Of a stretch of 64,000 nt of DNA, positions 11,773 to 22,874 are shown one piece after another. The number at the start of each line of letters is the position of its first letter. The stretch's first letter is position 1. The notes under the pieces are model-generated. The model saw nothing but the letters and a program-made list of their open reading frames with translations, was not told the origin of the DNA and ran no database searches. This stretch comes from Acanthococcus lagerstroemiae (Eukaryota; Arthropoda; Insecta; Hemiptera; Eriococcidae), in NCBI GenBank assembly GCA_031841125.1, contig CM063114.1, forward strand, positions 26,729,266 through 26,793,265. Reading direction: 5' to 3'. The translations under genes were made by a program, and so were the position numbers.

Positions 11773-12200
11773 AAGCATGGTATGGTCTTAAAAATTCGAC
11801 TAACTTTCGACTTCAAGTCGTCGGCGAAATTCGTTAGAAATTGGGTACCGCGATATGGTTTTAAATTTGACTGTCTTTTGATCTCAAGTCGACGGCGAAA
11901 TTACGAGTAGGTAGAAACTGAGTAACATGTATGACTTCAAATCTAACTGTATTTTGACTTGAATTTGACGGCGAAATGGAGTCGAAACTGAGTAGCATGG
12001 ATTAGTTTGCAATTCGACTGCATTATAACTCAAAATCAACGTCAGTTAGCAGTCGATTAGTTCAAAAATCGACTCCATTTCGACGAACTTTTCTGAAGAC
12101 CTCAATTCGACGTCGTATTCCAGTCGACTTCAGGTCGACACTACCCAATGACTCGCCAAATCGACTCAAAATCGATTGTCGACATGGTTTAACGGGAAAG

Positions 12201-12863
12201 AGGAGGGTTTCGAAATTCTGTTCCTTCTATTCCATTGAAATTAACAATTTGCCAACTGCAAATGTAATTTCATCAAATTTCATATTTTCCGACTTGTTTT
12301 GGGTACACTTTCCCATCCAATGTCCTAAGCTCCACTGCGAAGTTTGAGTTAGTTCTTGGTCACATTTAATTAGAACTGGATTCTATTAAACTGCCAAACG
12401 GGCAGTGGTTCTGGAGCGCAAGACTATAAGGGACCCTAAGCAAGGTGGGCGGAGAAGGAAGAGGGACTTAAAGAAAATGAAAACAGCGAAAAAGGAAGAA
12501 GGGAAGAGTAATAGTTCAGAGTGCGGCAAAGAGGACGGTTTTGAAATTCAGTTCCTTCTGTTTCATTGAAATCAACAATTTGCCAACTGCAACTGCAATT
12601 TTACCAAAGTCCAACACTTTCCGACTTATTGGGGGAGACCTCATCCAGTGGCCTAAGCCCTACTGCAAAACGTTCGAGTTGGTTCTTGATCATATTAAGT
12701 CAGAACTGGATTGAATCAAGGTGCCAAACGTGCCGTGGTTCTGGGGCGCTCAACAGTTGGGGACCCTAAACAAGGTGGACAGAAAAGGTGGGGGAGGGGA
12801 GGATAACGAAAATGAAAACAGCGAAAAAGAAAGAAAGGAAGTGTAATAGTACTGTGGCGAAGC
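12201..12863. repeat. Tandem dimer, unit about 330 bp
   Basis: Two head-to-tail units (about 12201-12531 and 12532-12863) share long collinear blocks. Examples are AACAATTTGCCAACTGCAA, the AGAACTGGATT block and GAAAATGAAAACAGCGAAAA. They are clearly diverged with small indels, so the duplication is not recent. No protein was recognised in either unit. Confidence 0.75.
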
Positions 12864-12970
12864 ACGCTCCTGAACATTCGAGATAAGTGAAGAACGATCA
12901 ACACGTTTCGAGCAGCAGAATAGAAGTTTGATAACAAGAGCGATAAGGAGTTTCACCGATAACGCCGGGA

Positions 12971-12978
12971 TATATAAA
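12971..12978 (+). promoter_or_regulatory. Candidate TATA box
   Basis: TATATAAA is followed by AGG and GC-richer sequence, with a plausible start site about 30 bp downstream (about 13001). No clear insect initiator (TCAGT) is present. It precedes a 66-codon frame and an AATAAA, which is why it is noted, but TATA-like strings are common in this AT-rich DNA. Confidence 0.3.
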
Positions 12979-13096
12979 GGCCGCTGGCCGACGTCGTATA
13001 GTCTAGTTTTATATGCGATAAACTGTGCGTTTTCAAAGCGATTTAGCTACTGTTTTCGTGCGTTTGTATTAGTGTGGCATTAAAAGTTCTTAGTAC

Positions 13097-13297
13097 GTGT
13101 TTTCATACGTTTTTCGGTGCGAATCTCGTTACAGCACAGCTGGGCAACTTTTTTGGAAGAAGACGGGCACACTTCACCAGAATCCGGTTCTGGAGCCTAC
13201 AGCTCGCCAAAAAGTTGACCTCTCTCATTTCCTCGCCGAAAGATCGGCACGTTCGAACGTTGTGGAAAAAGTTTCAGTCCAGCTCGTTGGCGATTAA
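13097..13297 (+). CDS. Hypothetical small ORF downstream of a TATA-like box
   Basis: I do not recognise this 66-residue frame. It lies about 95 bp after the presumed start site implied by the TATA box at 12971. An AATAAA polyadenylation-type hexamer overlaps its stop, so the three elements form a compact transcription-unit-like arrangement. The product has a mildly basic N-terminal part with three cysteines or fewer, and a C-terminal part with PVLEPTARQKVDLSHFLAER that has no hydrophobic segment or known motif. An overlapping frame (13074-13301) encodes a different, Arg/Lys-rich peptide, so the coding frame is not decided by sequence alone. Chance occurrence is quite possible. It may be a non-coding RNA, a remnant or nothing. 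No neighbour gives context, since the 330-bp dimer lies upstream and featureless DNA downstream. Confidence 0.2.
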   Translation: MFSYVFRCESRYSTAGQLFWKKTGTLHQNPVLEPTARQKVDLSHFLAERSARSNVVEKVSVQLVGD

Positions 13298-13301
13298 ATA
13301 A

Positions 13302-16300
13302 AAACTAACGACGCTAATCAATATTACGACGCTTATGTATTTTGAAGAAATGAATAGCCCTCGTTGGCGAAAACACGAAATTTAATTAATGTAAAGTAAA
13401 CACCGCGCGCCAGCCTTCAAACAGTTTACAAAATCATTAACAGCTTTAGTAACACTTAAGGTGTACACATTTCGGATATTCTGTGTTCCTCTTGATAACG
13501 AATCTTCTCCGGCACCCCGCTCCGGCTTTCGGTTAAATTTGATACTAATATTTTTTACGAACGGGGTCGATTTCTCGTTAGAAATAAGATACTTTGCTCG
13601 ATGATGGAAAATATTTTGTAACGATTATTCTCTGTCTGCGAGGCAGCGAATTCGTTTTATCTTTACTTGTTCTCCGTTGTCGGAGAAAAAGATAATGATA
13701 AGTGATGGTAGATGTTATGTCAACTTCTCTCCGAAGTGAGCAAGAAATACACGGGAAAACGACGCGGCTCGCAGGGGGGTTCAAAATCTTCCAATTCCGG
13801 CATCGCCGGGCAAACGGGCTGGCTAAAATTGTCTGCTCGCAGATTGGCGAATTTCGCTTCCACGGCGATTCCGAACACGGGAAAATTTTAATAACGCTAA
13901 TGGAATGCGAACACGAGTTCGGCAGTACCCACTGTTCATAGTTTTCGGTTGCTGTGCGAATTTGGGCACGTGAAGCTGTACACCGTAGATCAATTCATTT
14001 CTGTTATGGCGGGACGCGATCATATCATTTCAGTTGTCTGGAAGTTCTGAACTGCAGATGATCACAAAATACTCAGAGCATCTGTCACCCAGGAGCCTAC
14101 TACGGAGGGAGTCAGAGGCCTCGTAAGACCACTCTTGTGGGACAGGGGGGAAAGGAGCCAGAAGCCTCTCGAGACCACTATTACGGTAGGAGTCAGTGTG
14201 CCTGTGCTCCCCCGTATAGTATATGATGCGAGTTGGCATCGCATCCGACAAAAAGGTCCAGCTTTTCCCTCGCACAGTATTCTACCAGTTCTTTGAGCTC
14301 GTCAGTTGAAAGAGGATTACCATCTTCCTCTTACATTTACCAACTCGGGACCCGAAATACCAACACAAGCAAAAGAGAAGTCCTCAATTGAATTTGACGA
14401 GTGATGACCTAAATGTGCCGAGTTCGTGGACTGCAAACATGGTTTTGGGGAGGTATCCGGTACCCCCACACCTCACGAACGCGAATCCTTTGAGAAAAGC
14501 GCACTCTCTCCAAAGTACTTAACAACTGGCTTCGGTTGATAATTTTAAGATTTTTTCAAACAAACGAAAAACTTTGAACTTTTTTCCACTCGTGAAACAC
14601 GAGACTTCCCGATTGGAGAAATTTCGGGTTTTCCCCCTAGCCATTTTCCTTTGATACGCTTTCACTCCCACGAAGGTTGAATTTCATCTTGAAAACTAAA
14701 ATGGACTCGTATTGGACGTTATGCATATACCCATTGGCAGATTTCACTCGTCACAGCTCACGGCTCACGCCCTGCGTTATTTATAAAAAATGATAACAAC
14801 AGGCGCGACTATACGAAGACAATAATATTGTCACACGTTTGAGAAGCACTACACGTTTGTTGACTCTTCTGCGGTTATCGTGTACAGATCAAATGACAAG
14901 CAAATTTAATATACGCCATATTACAAGGTGATGCTGGTAGAACTTATTAAATAAGACGTTAAACTCGCATAAATTTATGGTTTTACATTTTCGATCTTTC
15001 GTTAAAGTCCTTAACACTTAACAAAAAAGATTAATTATTACACAGCGTTTTATTTCAATTTTATAATTCACAAAAGATCCATATATATATCAATTATCAT
15101 AATATTTTTGAACCATTAACGCGAGTGGAAAAATGCTGTCCGGTAGGTGTTCAACTCAATTTGTGTATTAGACTTAATGCTATAGCTGGCTAGACCTGTG
15201 GAAGGGAAAATATGGCCGATCCTCCGCGGGGGGTAAATGGCGATCCACATTGTTCCAGGTCGTATGTAGAAATAACGAGTTGAAATTGATGTTCGAGGTT
15301 CGAAAATCAGCTACTCGTATTCTTGGACGGGTCTCATGCCAGTCAGGTTTATTAATTGAGATCTCCCTAATCGAAAAAGTAATCTTGAGTATCGATATCT
15401 ACATCAATTTTCGATTTTCAAATCTCGAAAGGTTCGAAGCGTATGACTGAGATCAATTTTATCATATCCCGAAACAGTAATTTACGTCAACTATTTTATT
15501 ATTATTATTATTATTTTTTTTTTTACAGCCTATCAGGTTATTTGGAACGTGTGCGCAAACTTCATTAACTGAAAGTTAATTACGCCCTGTTAGGATTTGA
15601 GAACCATTGAAAAGGCAGTTCATTGGAAAAATGAGGGACAGGATACCTGCGACTGAACTATTTCCACTTCAAACAGAACCAGAAGACTATATGAGTTATT
15701 AACAACTTTCATCTGAAGATTTAAAAAGCTAGACAGCTTAGCTCTCCGCTCCGTCACCCCCTACTCTTGAGGGTACAACAAAGGCGATGGCCTCTACAGC
15801 CTACTTCTCATGGAGCAATACTCCAGTGATCTGAATCTGATAATTACTGTATTATTTATTTACTTATTCATAGATGGAGGGAGGCTCATAGCAGAAATGC
15901 CATTAAATAAGGCTGGGTACACTTTATGGATAGTTTAAAAAGAAAAAGACAAAAAAAACATGATGAATTAGGAAAGAAAAAAATAAAAAATAAAAAGTGA
16001 CGTGGAGCGACAGGGTCCGGAGGAGGGAGGAGAGGGGATGGACAACCCATGAAGAAATAAGAAGAACCGAGAACGTTTAGTTTTTACAATATAAACAGGA
16101 TCGGAGTAGGGGAAGGGGTAGGTATGCACCCACGAATTTTTTGGCGAATTCGACTATACATAGTCGAAATTTTGGACAATCAGTCAGAAAAACAAGAAAA
16201 TCGTTAAATCGTTGAATTCGTGTATTTTTTTGATTTTATTTGAATGAAAAATTTTATATTATTGAGACGGCCTTTTCAACATCAGTCGGCAAAATGTAAA

Positions 16301-16449
16301 AATAACTAAGCTTTTTTTTCTTTGTTGCACGAAATCTTTGTACCGAGCTGGCAATTTTGATCAATCACAACACCCTTCTCCTCCCACCTACCTCACCGAC
16401 ATGGCCAGCAATGTCCCTGAATATAGTATTGTACGTTCGGGAGGAAATC
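13302..16449. other. Intergenic sequence with minor repeats, no gene seen
   Basis: Around 14090-14190 a GAGCC...GCCTC-CGA/TAAGACCACT phrase is repeated once, in a GC-richer patch. A TTA microsatellite running into a T tract occupies about 15493-15525. The remaining sequence shows no domain-bearing frame, RNA gene or paired termini. Confidence 0.5.
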
Positions 16450-16451
16450 TA

Positions 16452-17352
16452 GGGGAGACCGGGGTTATTTGTCACAATTTTTAGAAACTTCAAAATTCTG
16501 AAAAAAACTATTGGATCGAAAATCTTCAAATTAGGCTTATACTGTAGTTACAACCCTTGGCTACAAAATGGCGTATAGAAAAAATCTTTCATACAGTTGG
16601 CCCCAAATATTTTTAAACGCGGCTACTTTTTTGTGACAATTTGCCCCATACCCGGGTAAGTTGTCATACATTATGGGGTAAACTGTCTCGAGCTAAAAAC
16701 ATACTAAGCATGTGCAGAAACTATTGGACCGAAAAACTCCAAATTAAGCTCAAATTGTAGCTACAACCCTCGACTACTAAATGGCGTATTAAAAAAATTC
16801 ATATGGTTGGCCCCGAACATTTTTAGGCGCGGCTACTTTTTTTGTGACGACTTGCTCCATACCCGGGTAAGTTTGCCATACATGGGTGGGCTAAAAACGT
16901 GCAAAAGTTTGCTGAAATGTCTTACGAACGTATTTTCATACCATTTTCTAAAAACATGTAATAAAATTCGCATTAATTGATAATTTTTGTAATGGGACAA
17001 CTGGCCCCGGATTGAAGGGGTTTAGAACGTACAGCTTTTGGGGGGAGGATAAATGTAATTTTGGGTTCTAATACATCCAAAGATAGCTGAAAAAAATTCT
17101 ACTTACAACACAGTATTTGATTTTTGCTAGTATGAAGTATAACATTCATGAGAGTGAACTTCTTGTTTACTAAATTTTGAGTTATCAAAATATCAAACCA
17201 CTATCAATCAGGTCGATTCCATAATCATATAATGTCTATCAGGTATGGATGAAGTTTTGGTACACTAAAGAATAGCGTGACGTCATCAGATTCAAAAAAG
17301 CACCTTTTACGCGGGTGACATGGAGGCTGAGACAACTTACCCCGGTCTCCCC
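16452..17352. mobile_element. TA-flanked MITE, 901 bp, with internal tandem duplication
   Basis: Left end GGGGAGACCGGGGTTATTTG and reverse-complemented right end GGGGAGACCGGGGTAAGTTG agree at 21 of the first 24 positions. TA occurs immediately outside both ends (16450-16451 and 17353-17354). Inside, two units of about 170 bp (about 16508-16679 and 16720-16886, offset about 212) share CTATTGGA-CGAAAA, CTACAA-ATGGCGTAT and CATACCCGGGTAAG. Their ends resemble the terminal repeat, so transposase-binding-like sites are repeated inward. No transposase is encoded. TA target and G-rich ends place it with Tc1/mariner/pogo-type elements, as for 3757-7218. Confidence 0.8.
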
Positions 17353-17629
17353 TAATGTTCTGCTCGTTTTTTTCCCCCATTAATTTCTTCACGAGAAGCA
17401 ATCTGCAGCAATGCACATGCAGTTTATGAAAAAGCGTGAATTCAAATCGAGGAATTTATTGGGCAGTAAATATATAAAAATTCCTTCCCAAAGAATTCCC
17501 GAACAGCAGATGCGGATGCGCGGGAAAGGAGCGGGGGAAATTGTTCCTCCCGCAGAAAAATAAAGAAAACAGAAATCCTTCACAAATGGCAACGTTTTAC
17601 AGAGTATCCAACAAGTCTGCGACATTCTT
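17353..17629. other. Short spacer, nothing recognised
   Basis: The sequence between the TA-flanked MITE and the start of the GAGTCTT array has no feature I can support. Confidence 0.5.
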
Positions 17630-18296
17630 TGAAAAAGTTTCAAAAAATCCTAAGCAAGTATGAAAGAGTCTTGAAAGTCGTCAATAAATCTTCAACAGTC
17701 GTGGCGAGTTTTAAATAAGTCTAGAAGAGTCTTACAGAGTCTTACACAAATTTTCGAAGATCTCAAACGAGTCTTTAGAAGTTTAAAGAGTTTGAAAAAG
17801 CTCGAGTCTTGACGAGTTCTTATCAAGTCTTGGAGAATCTTGATCAAACCTGAGTCATGATCAAGTCTAGAAGAGTCATAACGTACTTTGAAAACAAGTC
17901 TTGGACTAATTTTAAATAAGTATGGAAGAATTTTGATTAGTCTTAACCCAGTCTAGCAAAGACGTAAAAATTCCTAAATAAATCTTATTCGGCGAGTCTT
18001 GGAAAACAATCTTTAAAAATCCTAAACAGGCCGGGTAGAGTCTTAAATGAGTATTTACCGGTCTTAGTTGTTAGTTTCAAGCAGTTTTCTAGAGGTTTGG
18101 ATGAGTCCTAAATAGCTGTAAGCTTTTCAAATCTTGATTATGCCTCTTCCAGACATAATCAAGACCTAAAAAGTCTTGAAGAGTCTTAGATGCGCATTTA
18201 TAAACCTTAGTTAGTTTTAAGGAATCTTTTGAAGTCTTATATGAGTCCTAAATAGCTGTAAGCCTTCTAATCTTCATTATGCCTCGCAGAGGCATA
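17630..18296 (+). repeat. Degenerate GAGTCTT-type tandem array
   Basis: GAGTCTTGAA, AAGTCTTAAA and similar words recur every 10-25 bases with no fixed register. A clearer longer duplication begins at about 18103 and 18243 (GAGTCCTAAATAGCTGTAAG), offset 140. A small hairpin, CTTGATTATG / CATAATCAAG, lies at about 18137-18166. Similar arrays occur at 24720, 35125 (reverse), 59500 (reverse), 60360 and 62330. Confidence 0.7.
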
Positions 18297-18941
18297 ATTG
18301 AATCAGTGAAAACCAAAAGGTGGTCAAGTTAAAAATTAGCAGGTTTGAGTTAGCGACGGAAACTGAGGCACTAAAAAACATGACAGATCAACTGGTGTAG
18401 TTGAAATTTCGCTCAAGCGTCGGGAACATAATTTCTGACTACGTCCCACCCGAGAATTTCATGTTTTTGTAATAAAAATAAAGGAAAATTTCGAAAATTT
18501 CCATTTATCAGTTTCGTGACTCATTATTTTTGACTCGAAAATTGGCGATTTTCAGAAGAAAAAAAATCATAATTTTTTCGGCACTAGGTATATATATTTT
18601 TTCCTCACTTCCAAGGAATTTATTAAATTGATATGGGACCAAGTCTAAAATGATCTACTTTAGTGTGGGAAGAAGCCCCATGCAGCTTCCAGTCGTGATA
18701 ATCACTTTTGGTCACCACTGAGAACCAAAAGAGGCTAAGTCCGGAAACTTTGAGCAGCTGTTTCTGAGGTATTTTGATTTTTTTTTCTCAGTACTCTTAA
18801 AAATCATCATTCGTGGTCCCCATTCACTGTCCTAAACCATGTTTCTGACAAATCTTTGGTTTTTGTATGAATCAGTTTTTTGCTTCTCCTGAAAAGTGTA
18901 AAAAATGGACTCAATCCCTTTTGGTTCTCATCAATTCAGTT
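18297..18941 (+). mobile_element. TIR element family A/B, copy A (uninterrupted)
   Basis: The left end, ATTGAATCAGTGAAAACC then AAAAGG, pairs with the reverse complement of the right end, ACTGAATTGATGAGAACC then AAAAGG. The motif GAGAACCAAAAG is repeated again inside at about 18720. There is no coding capacity. The whole element recurs in opposite orientation at 22875-23877. This copy lacks the MITE found in the other and reads GGGAACATAATTTCTGAC across that point, giving an empty site. Confidence 0.7.
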
Positions 18942-21851
18942 GAACTGAAAATCAAAGCGAGTGACGAACTAGTTTTAAGCTGTTTTCACGAGTCTTAAAT
19001 ATGTCCGCAAACGCCAAAAGAGTTGGAGAGTCAGAAAGATTCTTACACCAGCGCTTAAGGCAGAATGAAAATTGCCCCCCACCCTCTGGGTGAGAGAAAA
19101 AATTATATGGCATTATAATGAACATTAAAAATGCTCCAAAAATCTTCAATTAATAATCCAGTGAGTTGTAAAACTCTGATGGTAGTTTAATTCAAATTAA
19201 TTTCGTGCCAGCAATAATGATCAAACATAGATTTTCAATTTATACTATCTTATTTTTAATCATAAAATTCAATTCATTTTGCAATTTTAAATTTTTAGAA
19301 CACACTTTGGAAGATGTTTTTATTTTCAACATCAATAAAAAAATATTCTGGGTAAAAATCGCTCAGAAAAACTGCTGTCTTCAGGAGGGTAAAAAACGAG
19401 TAGAAATTATTCTACCAGTAGAACTGATATATAATTCAAATTTTTGATAATAATGCAGTTAAATTTAGGAGAAATTTTCTTTGAAAGTGAATTTTCTAAT
19501 CGACTTAATGATAGCTGAAGTTTGCTGCACGGCAGCCAACACCTGAAACTTTAAGTATTTGGGTCATTTATATGTTCTTTTCATGATAATGCTATGTGGA
19601 AAGAAGAGAGAAGTTTTGACATTTTGAACACCTTTTGTGCTACTATACTCTTTCATAAATGAAAATGAAAACGCCTTCCAAAGTCTGTAATTAAATTTTT
19701 CAATGCTCTAGATATTCTCAACATTTTTGGAGAGTTTCTTAACATTCTTCGCCATTGGGATGGAAACTTAATTAAGAAGGGAATACTATGTTGTGATTTC
19801 TGGTATATTGAACCTGTTTCTTTTCTGGAGAAGTCTAGTTTCTTGTTCTGCGAAGTTTGTGTCTGTCGTGCTCTCTACTCTGAGGACGAACTTGTATGGT
19901 TTCCCAGTCTGTCTTGGTCTTTCTCCTTCGGAATCAATTTATTGTTCTAGGTTCTCCTTCCATGTCTAGGTCTGCGTTTCTACTTTTTGCTCCACACAGA
20001 ATTTGCCTTCTAGGAAGATATTATGTTCATGAAAGATGTCGTTTATTTTGAAGTACGATAGAGTCCTGCGTTCAATTCATTCCCTTCTTGATTTCATTCT
20101 TGATCCTTAGTTTTTATCTTTTATGGCAGCGTTTCTTATTATTGCTGCTGTCTGGCTGCTGTTCTTCATTTTGATCTTGGCATACTTTGATGTCATATTA
20201 TTCCCCAACCATTTATTTCTGAACTATATCGTAGTAAGTTTGATAGTCAGTTTCATCTTAGTTTTCATATATCTATAAGCCTCTGTCACTAGATTGGGAG
20301 TTTTGAATCCATTTTTATTCTTGAAGCGTCAGAAAAAATGATAGATACCTCACGAAGAAGAAAAACGGATTCACAAAAAACCACGATGTCCATCTTAATT
20401 TGGTTAAGCTCCTCAAAATGGAGGATTTACCACCTTATAATAGCGCCTCCTATCTTTAGCTTCAAGTATTGGTCGAACTGTTTCTCTATATTTTCTTAAT
20501 TATGAACAGCCATATTGTGGCCCCTTTCTGCCCTTATATGGCACAAATTTTAGTTTGCAGCAACTGTAAAAACATTCGCGAAAATGTTACCTACTACAAA
20601 ACGTATTGATACGAGTAAAATTAAAAATACCAACCAAAATTTTTCCTGCTCTCATGGCCTAAACGTAACCAGAAGGTACCTATGTCTCCTATGTCTCATT
20701 TTCCAATTTTATTATAACGCCTCGTACCAGTTTCGAAGATCTCTCAAATTTCAAAAATTTCGAACACAAAAAATTTACGTATTCACGTCGCGCACCGAGG
20801 TATTTAATTGCTTAATCAATCTTCTCTCTGGAAATTAATTAATGGGAACGAAAGATTTTCTTAAGACTTACTCATAAACGTATATAACGCAGCTAGAATG
20901 CTGTACCCGCCGTGTATAGTCAGTTGCCTGAAGGAGATGTTACAAAACGTGGAAAACTAGAAGGGGAGCCAGCCCCCTCACGGATTCCGATTTATCCGCA
21001 TGACTAATGGCGAGTTCCGATGACTGATTACACGTATTTGTCTTTGTCTCGCACACCCTAAAGAGAATTTTCGTTCCACGGCTCCGCCGTATACACTTTT
21101 TAAACATCGTACCCCAGTTCCTTATTTTTCGTTTTGCTTTATTCGTTTTTATTTTAGTTTTTTTTTCTTTCGTTCGTTCGCCCCCCCCCCCGCCCTCGTT
21201 TCCTCTTCAGTCGGAATACCGGCGTTGGCGATATTTCGGCGTTTAAATTAAATTTACGTACGTTCGAATTTGTTCGAAAAAAATGGTGTACTCCTGTTCA
21301 GACACTTGTGAAAAGGGGCGGGATTTTGAGAATTAATTTCTTTGTTTATGGGAAACAAACGAGCTAGTTTCGTGCCATAGTACGCTCGGTTCGATTAAAA
21401 TGATAGATTCGAAGTAGCTGCGCCTTGATGAGGGGGTTGACGTACTGGCGAATCAGATTTGACTTCAGTTTTAACGAGCACGTTTATACAGCTATGTGCA
21501 ATGACTCCGGTATAATTAGGTGAACATGTGTGCTCCTAGCGGTGGATCCAGGAAGCAGTCTTGGAAGGGGCGGCTCAAAATGCGGAAGAATTTATTAGTT
21601 TTTACTGGCTCTTCCCTCCTGAACTAAGTACTTGGATCAGCTTTATGGCTTCATGATGGTAGCTGAGTGAGTACTTAGATGAGAAATACTTAGAAGAGTT
21701 GAATGATTTGTACAGCTGACTGTCTGCTTATTGAGAGTGAAACTAAAAAAACCTTTCCGAGAGTCGAATGTAATCAAATTACTGGATTTGGGACTGGACG
21801 ACAACTTTTGAAAAATTTTGAATAAAAACATTCCCTTGAGGAGGATTTCTT
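18942..21851. other. Intergenic sequence, no gene seen
   Basis: Mostly AT-rich sequence. The stretch 19800-20260 read on the minus strand gives scattered open pieces, but I could not match them to a family with confidence. A GC-richer patch with a C run lies at about 21160-21240. A lone hAT-like left end, GCGGTGGATCCAGGA, occurs at about 21540 without a partner. Confidence 0.5.
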
Positions 21852-22251
21852 TTGATTTGATTTTTTATTTCGCAGCCATTCATTCGTCGTACATACATTA
21901 GACCCCGGAGTATGGGGGGCCGTTGTGACGTCGAATGTACCCATTTCCAGGCACTGGCATCCATCGCCTTTTTCCACCATAACCTGTCCCTCCCCACACT
22001 CTTCCCCACAGTATTCCAAATTCTTTCGTAATCTCGTCCCTCCATCTTATAGGTGGTCTACCCTTTCTTCTTTTCCATTCGCCAGGTGACCATTCTTCTG
22101 TCACCTTTCCCCATTTGTCTATGCCCCTCACCATATGCCTTGGGAATCTCAATTTTGCCTTTTTTATTCTCTCTCCAATATCTTTCGAGGCCGACTTTTC
22201 AAGTATTTCTTTCAGACTTATACTATCTTTGATGCGTATTCCCATAATACT
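21852..22251 (-). pseudogene. RTE-like LINE, C-terminal end of reverse transcriptase ORF
   Basis: On the minus strand the frame reads SIMGIRIKDSISLKEIL, then ERIKKAKLRFPRHMVRG, EWSPGEWKRRKGRPPIRWR and DEI. This matches the post-RT tail of RTE-type LINEs (pattern MLG-SLRDRI-N--IR..., LKW-WAGHVAR, W-P----R--GRPP-RW-DDI). A frameshift near 22000 moves the reading to RDRLWWKKAMDASAWKWV, the usual DR--W--L--A--QQW end. After the stop comes an A-rich tail with AAAAAATCAAATCAAA at about 21870, which fits a LINE 3' end. The upstream codons continue beyond a SINE inserted at 22252-22465; the joined codons WMLR precede SIMGI. RT catalytic motifs are not found upstream, so this is a truncated, dead copy. 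Confidence 0.75.
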
Positions 22252-22465
22252 GTTTCCTAATTTACTCTCAACCCGAGCCCTGGAATCCGCCCTTTCGAGC
22301 ATTACTTCAGAGACGTCGGGGAGACTCTTAGGGCTGTCTTAGCCCTCTTCTCATTTTGCCGGAAAATCGGCCTAGGTCGAAATGTAGCGAGTTACTACGT
22401 GGCCTCGAACTCGGCACCTCTGGATTCCAAGTCCAGCGCACTATCCACTCGGCCAACCAGACCTC
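22252..22465 (-). mobile_element. tRNA-derived SINE, full copy, 214 bp
   Basis: On the minus strand the element begins GAGGTCTGGTTGGCCGAGTG, containing an A-box-like TGGCCGAGTGG. It then has an arm-and-loop region CTGGACTTGGAATCCAG and a B-box-like GAGTTCGAGGCC. A unique body follows (CTAGGCCGATTTTCCGG, CTCCCCGACGTCTCTGA), then GGATTCCAGGGCTCGGGTTG and an A-rich tail. The head most resembles class II (Ser-like) tRNAs by eye. It is flanked by a perfect 14-bp direct repeat ATTCCCATAATACT (22238-22251 and 22466-22479), the TSD. It interrupts the LINE frame, which resumes exactly after the duplication. Confidence 0.9.
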
Positions 22466-22874
22466 ATTCCCATAATACTACGGAGCATCCAGTTTTGGTC
22501 TCCAGGGTTGAAACGCGAGCTGGAGTGTCGGCATTTGAGAATGAAAGTGAACTGCGCCACACGATTGAGATAATTTCCAAAAAAACTGGACAGCGCATGG
22601 GACTCTTCCAGACTAGAAAAACGCGTGTATCAACGTAACGAATGTTTGGATTGTAGGGGGGGGGGGGAAGGGAATTATGTAGAGAAATAGCAAATTTCTT
22701 CACGAATCAACTCCTTTTTGTCCGCAGTGTTTCGACTTTGTTTCGAGTCTCTTACAAACAGTGTGACCTTACTTCTGAAACGCTTGCATATAATAGTTCA
22801 TGCTATTCGGAAAGTAAATTGCAACTCTACGTCTTGAATTTGTGAAATGATTGATATTTTGTAAGAGGTTCAAA

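Larger units (their letters stand above)
10541..12185. repeat. Degenerate tandem array rich in TCGACG / TCGAAAT motifs
   Basis: The segment is packed with TCGAC, CGACGTCG and GGCGAAAT motifs. Between about 11330 and 12060, once two insertions are removed, a unit of roughly 70-76 bp can be followed through about seven diverged copies. Each contains GGTATGG-TTTAAATTCGACT, then TCGACGGCGAAAT, then AGTAGAAA-TGAGTA. The left part (10541-11100) has related units with GGGTAAA and AAATCCACGGCGACAT phrases. It is interrupted by a SINE (11183-11318) and a hAT MITE (11527-11772). No open frame runs through it. Confidence 0.75.

Noticed and set aside
15493..15525. TTA/T microsatellite as a regulatory element
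   Set aside because: An ordinary simple repeat with no supporting context.
19800..20260. Minus-strand pieces reminiscent of a LINE
   Set aside because: Several short open blocks exist, but none shows RT, endonuclease or post-RT motifs that I could match with confidence.
21898..22302. Continuous 134-codon frame starting inside the SINE
   Set aside because: The first 17 residues come from the SINE tail, and the TSD shows the junction is an insertion rather than a SINE-LINE chimera.
22399..22703. ORFs of 79 codons on both strands near 22.4-22.7 kb
   Set aside because: They overlap the SINE and the LINE upstream edge in unrelated frames; no motif was seen.
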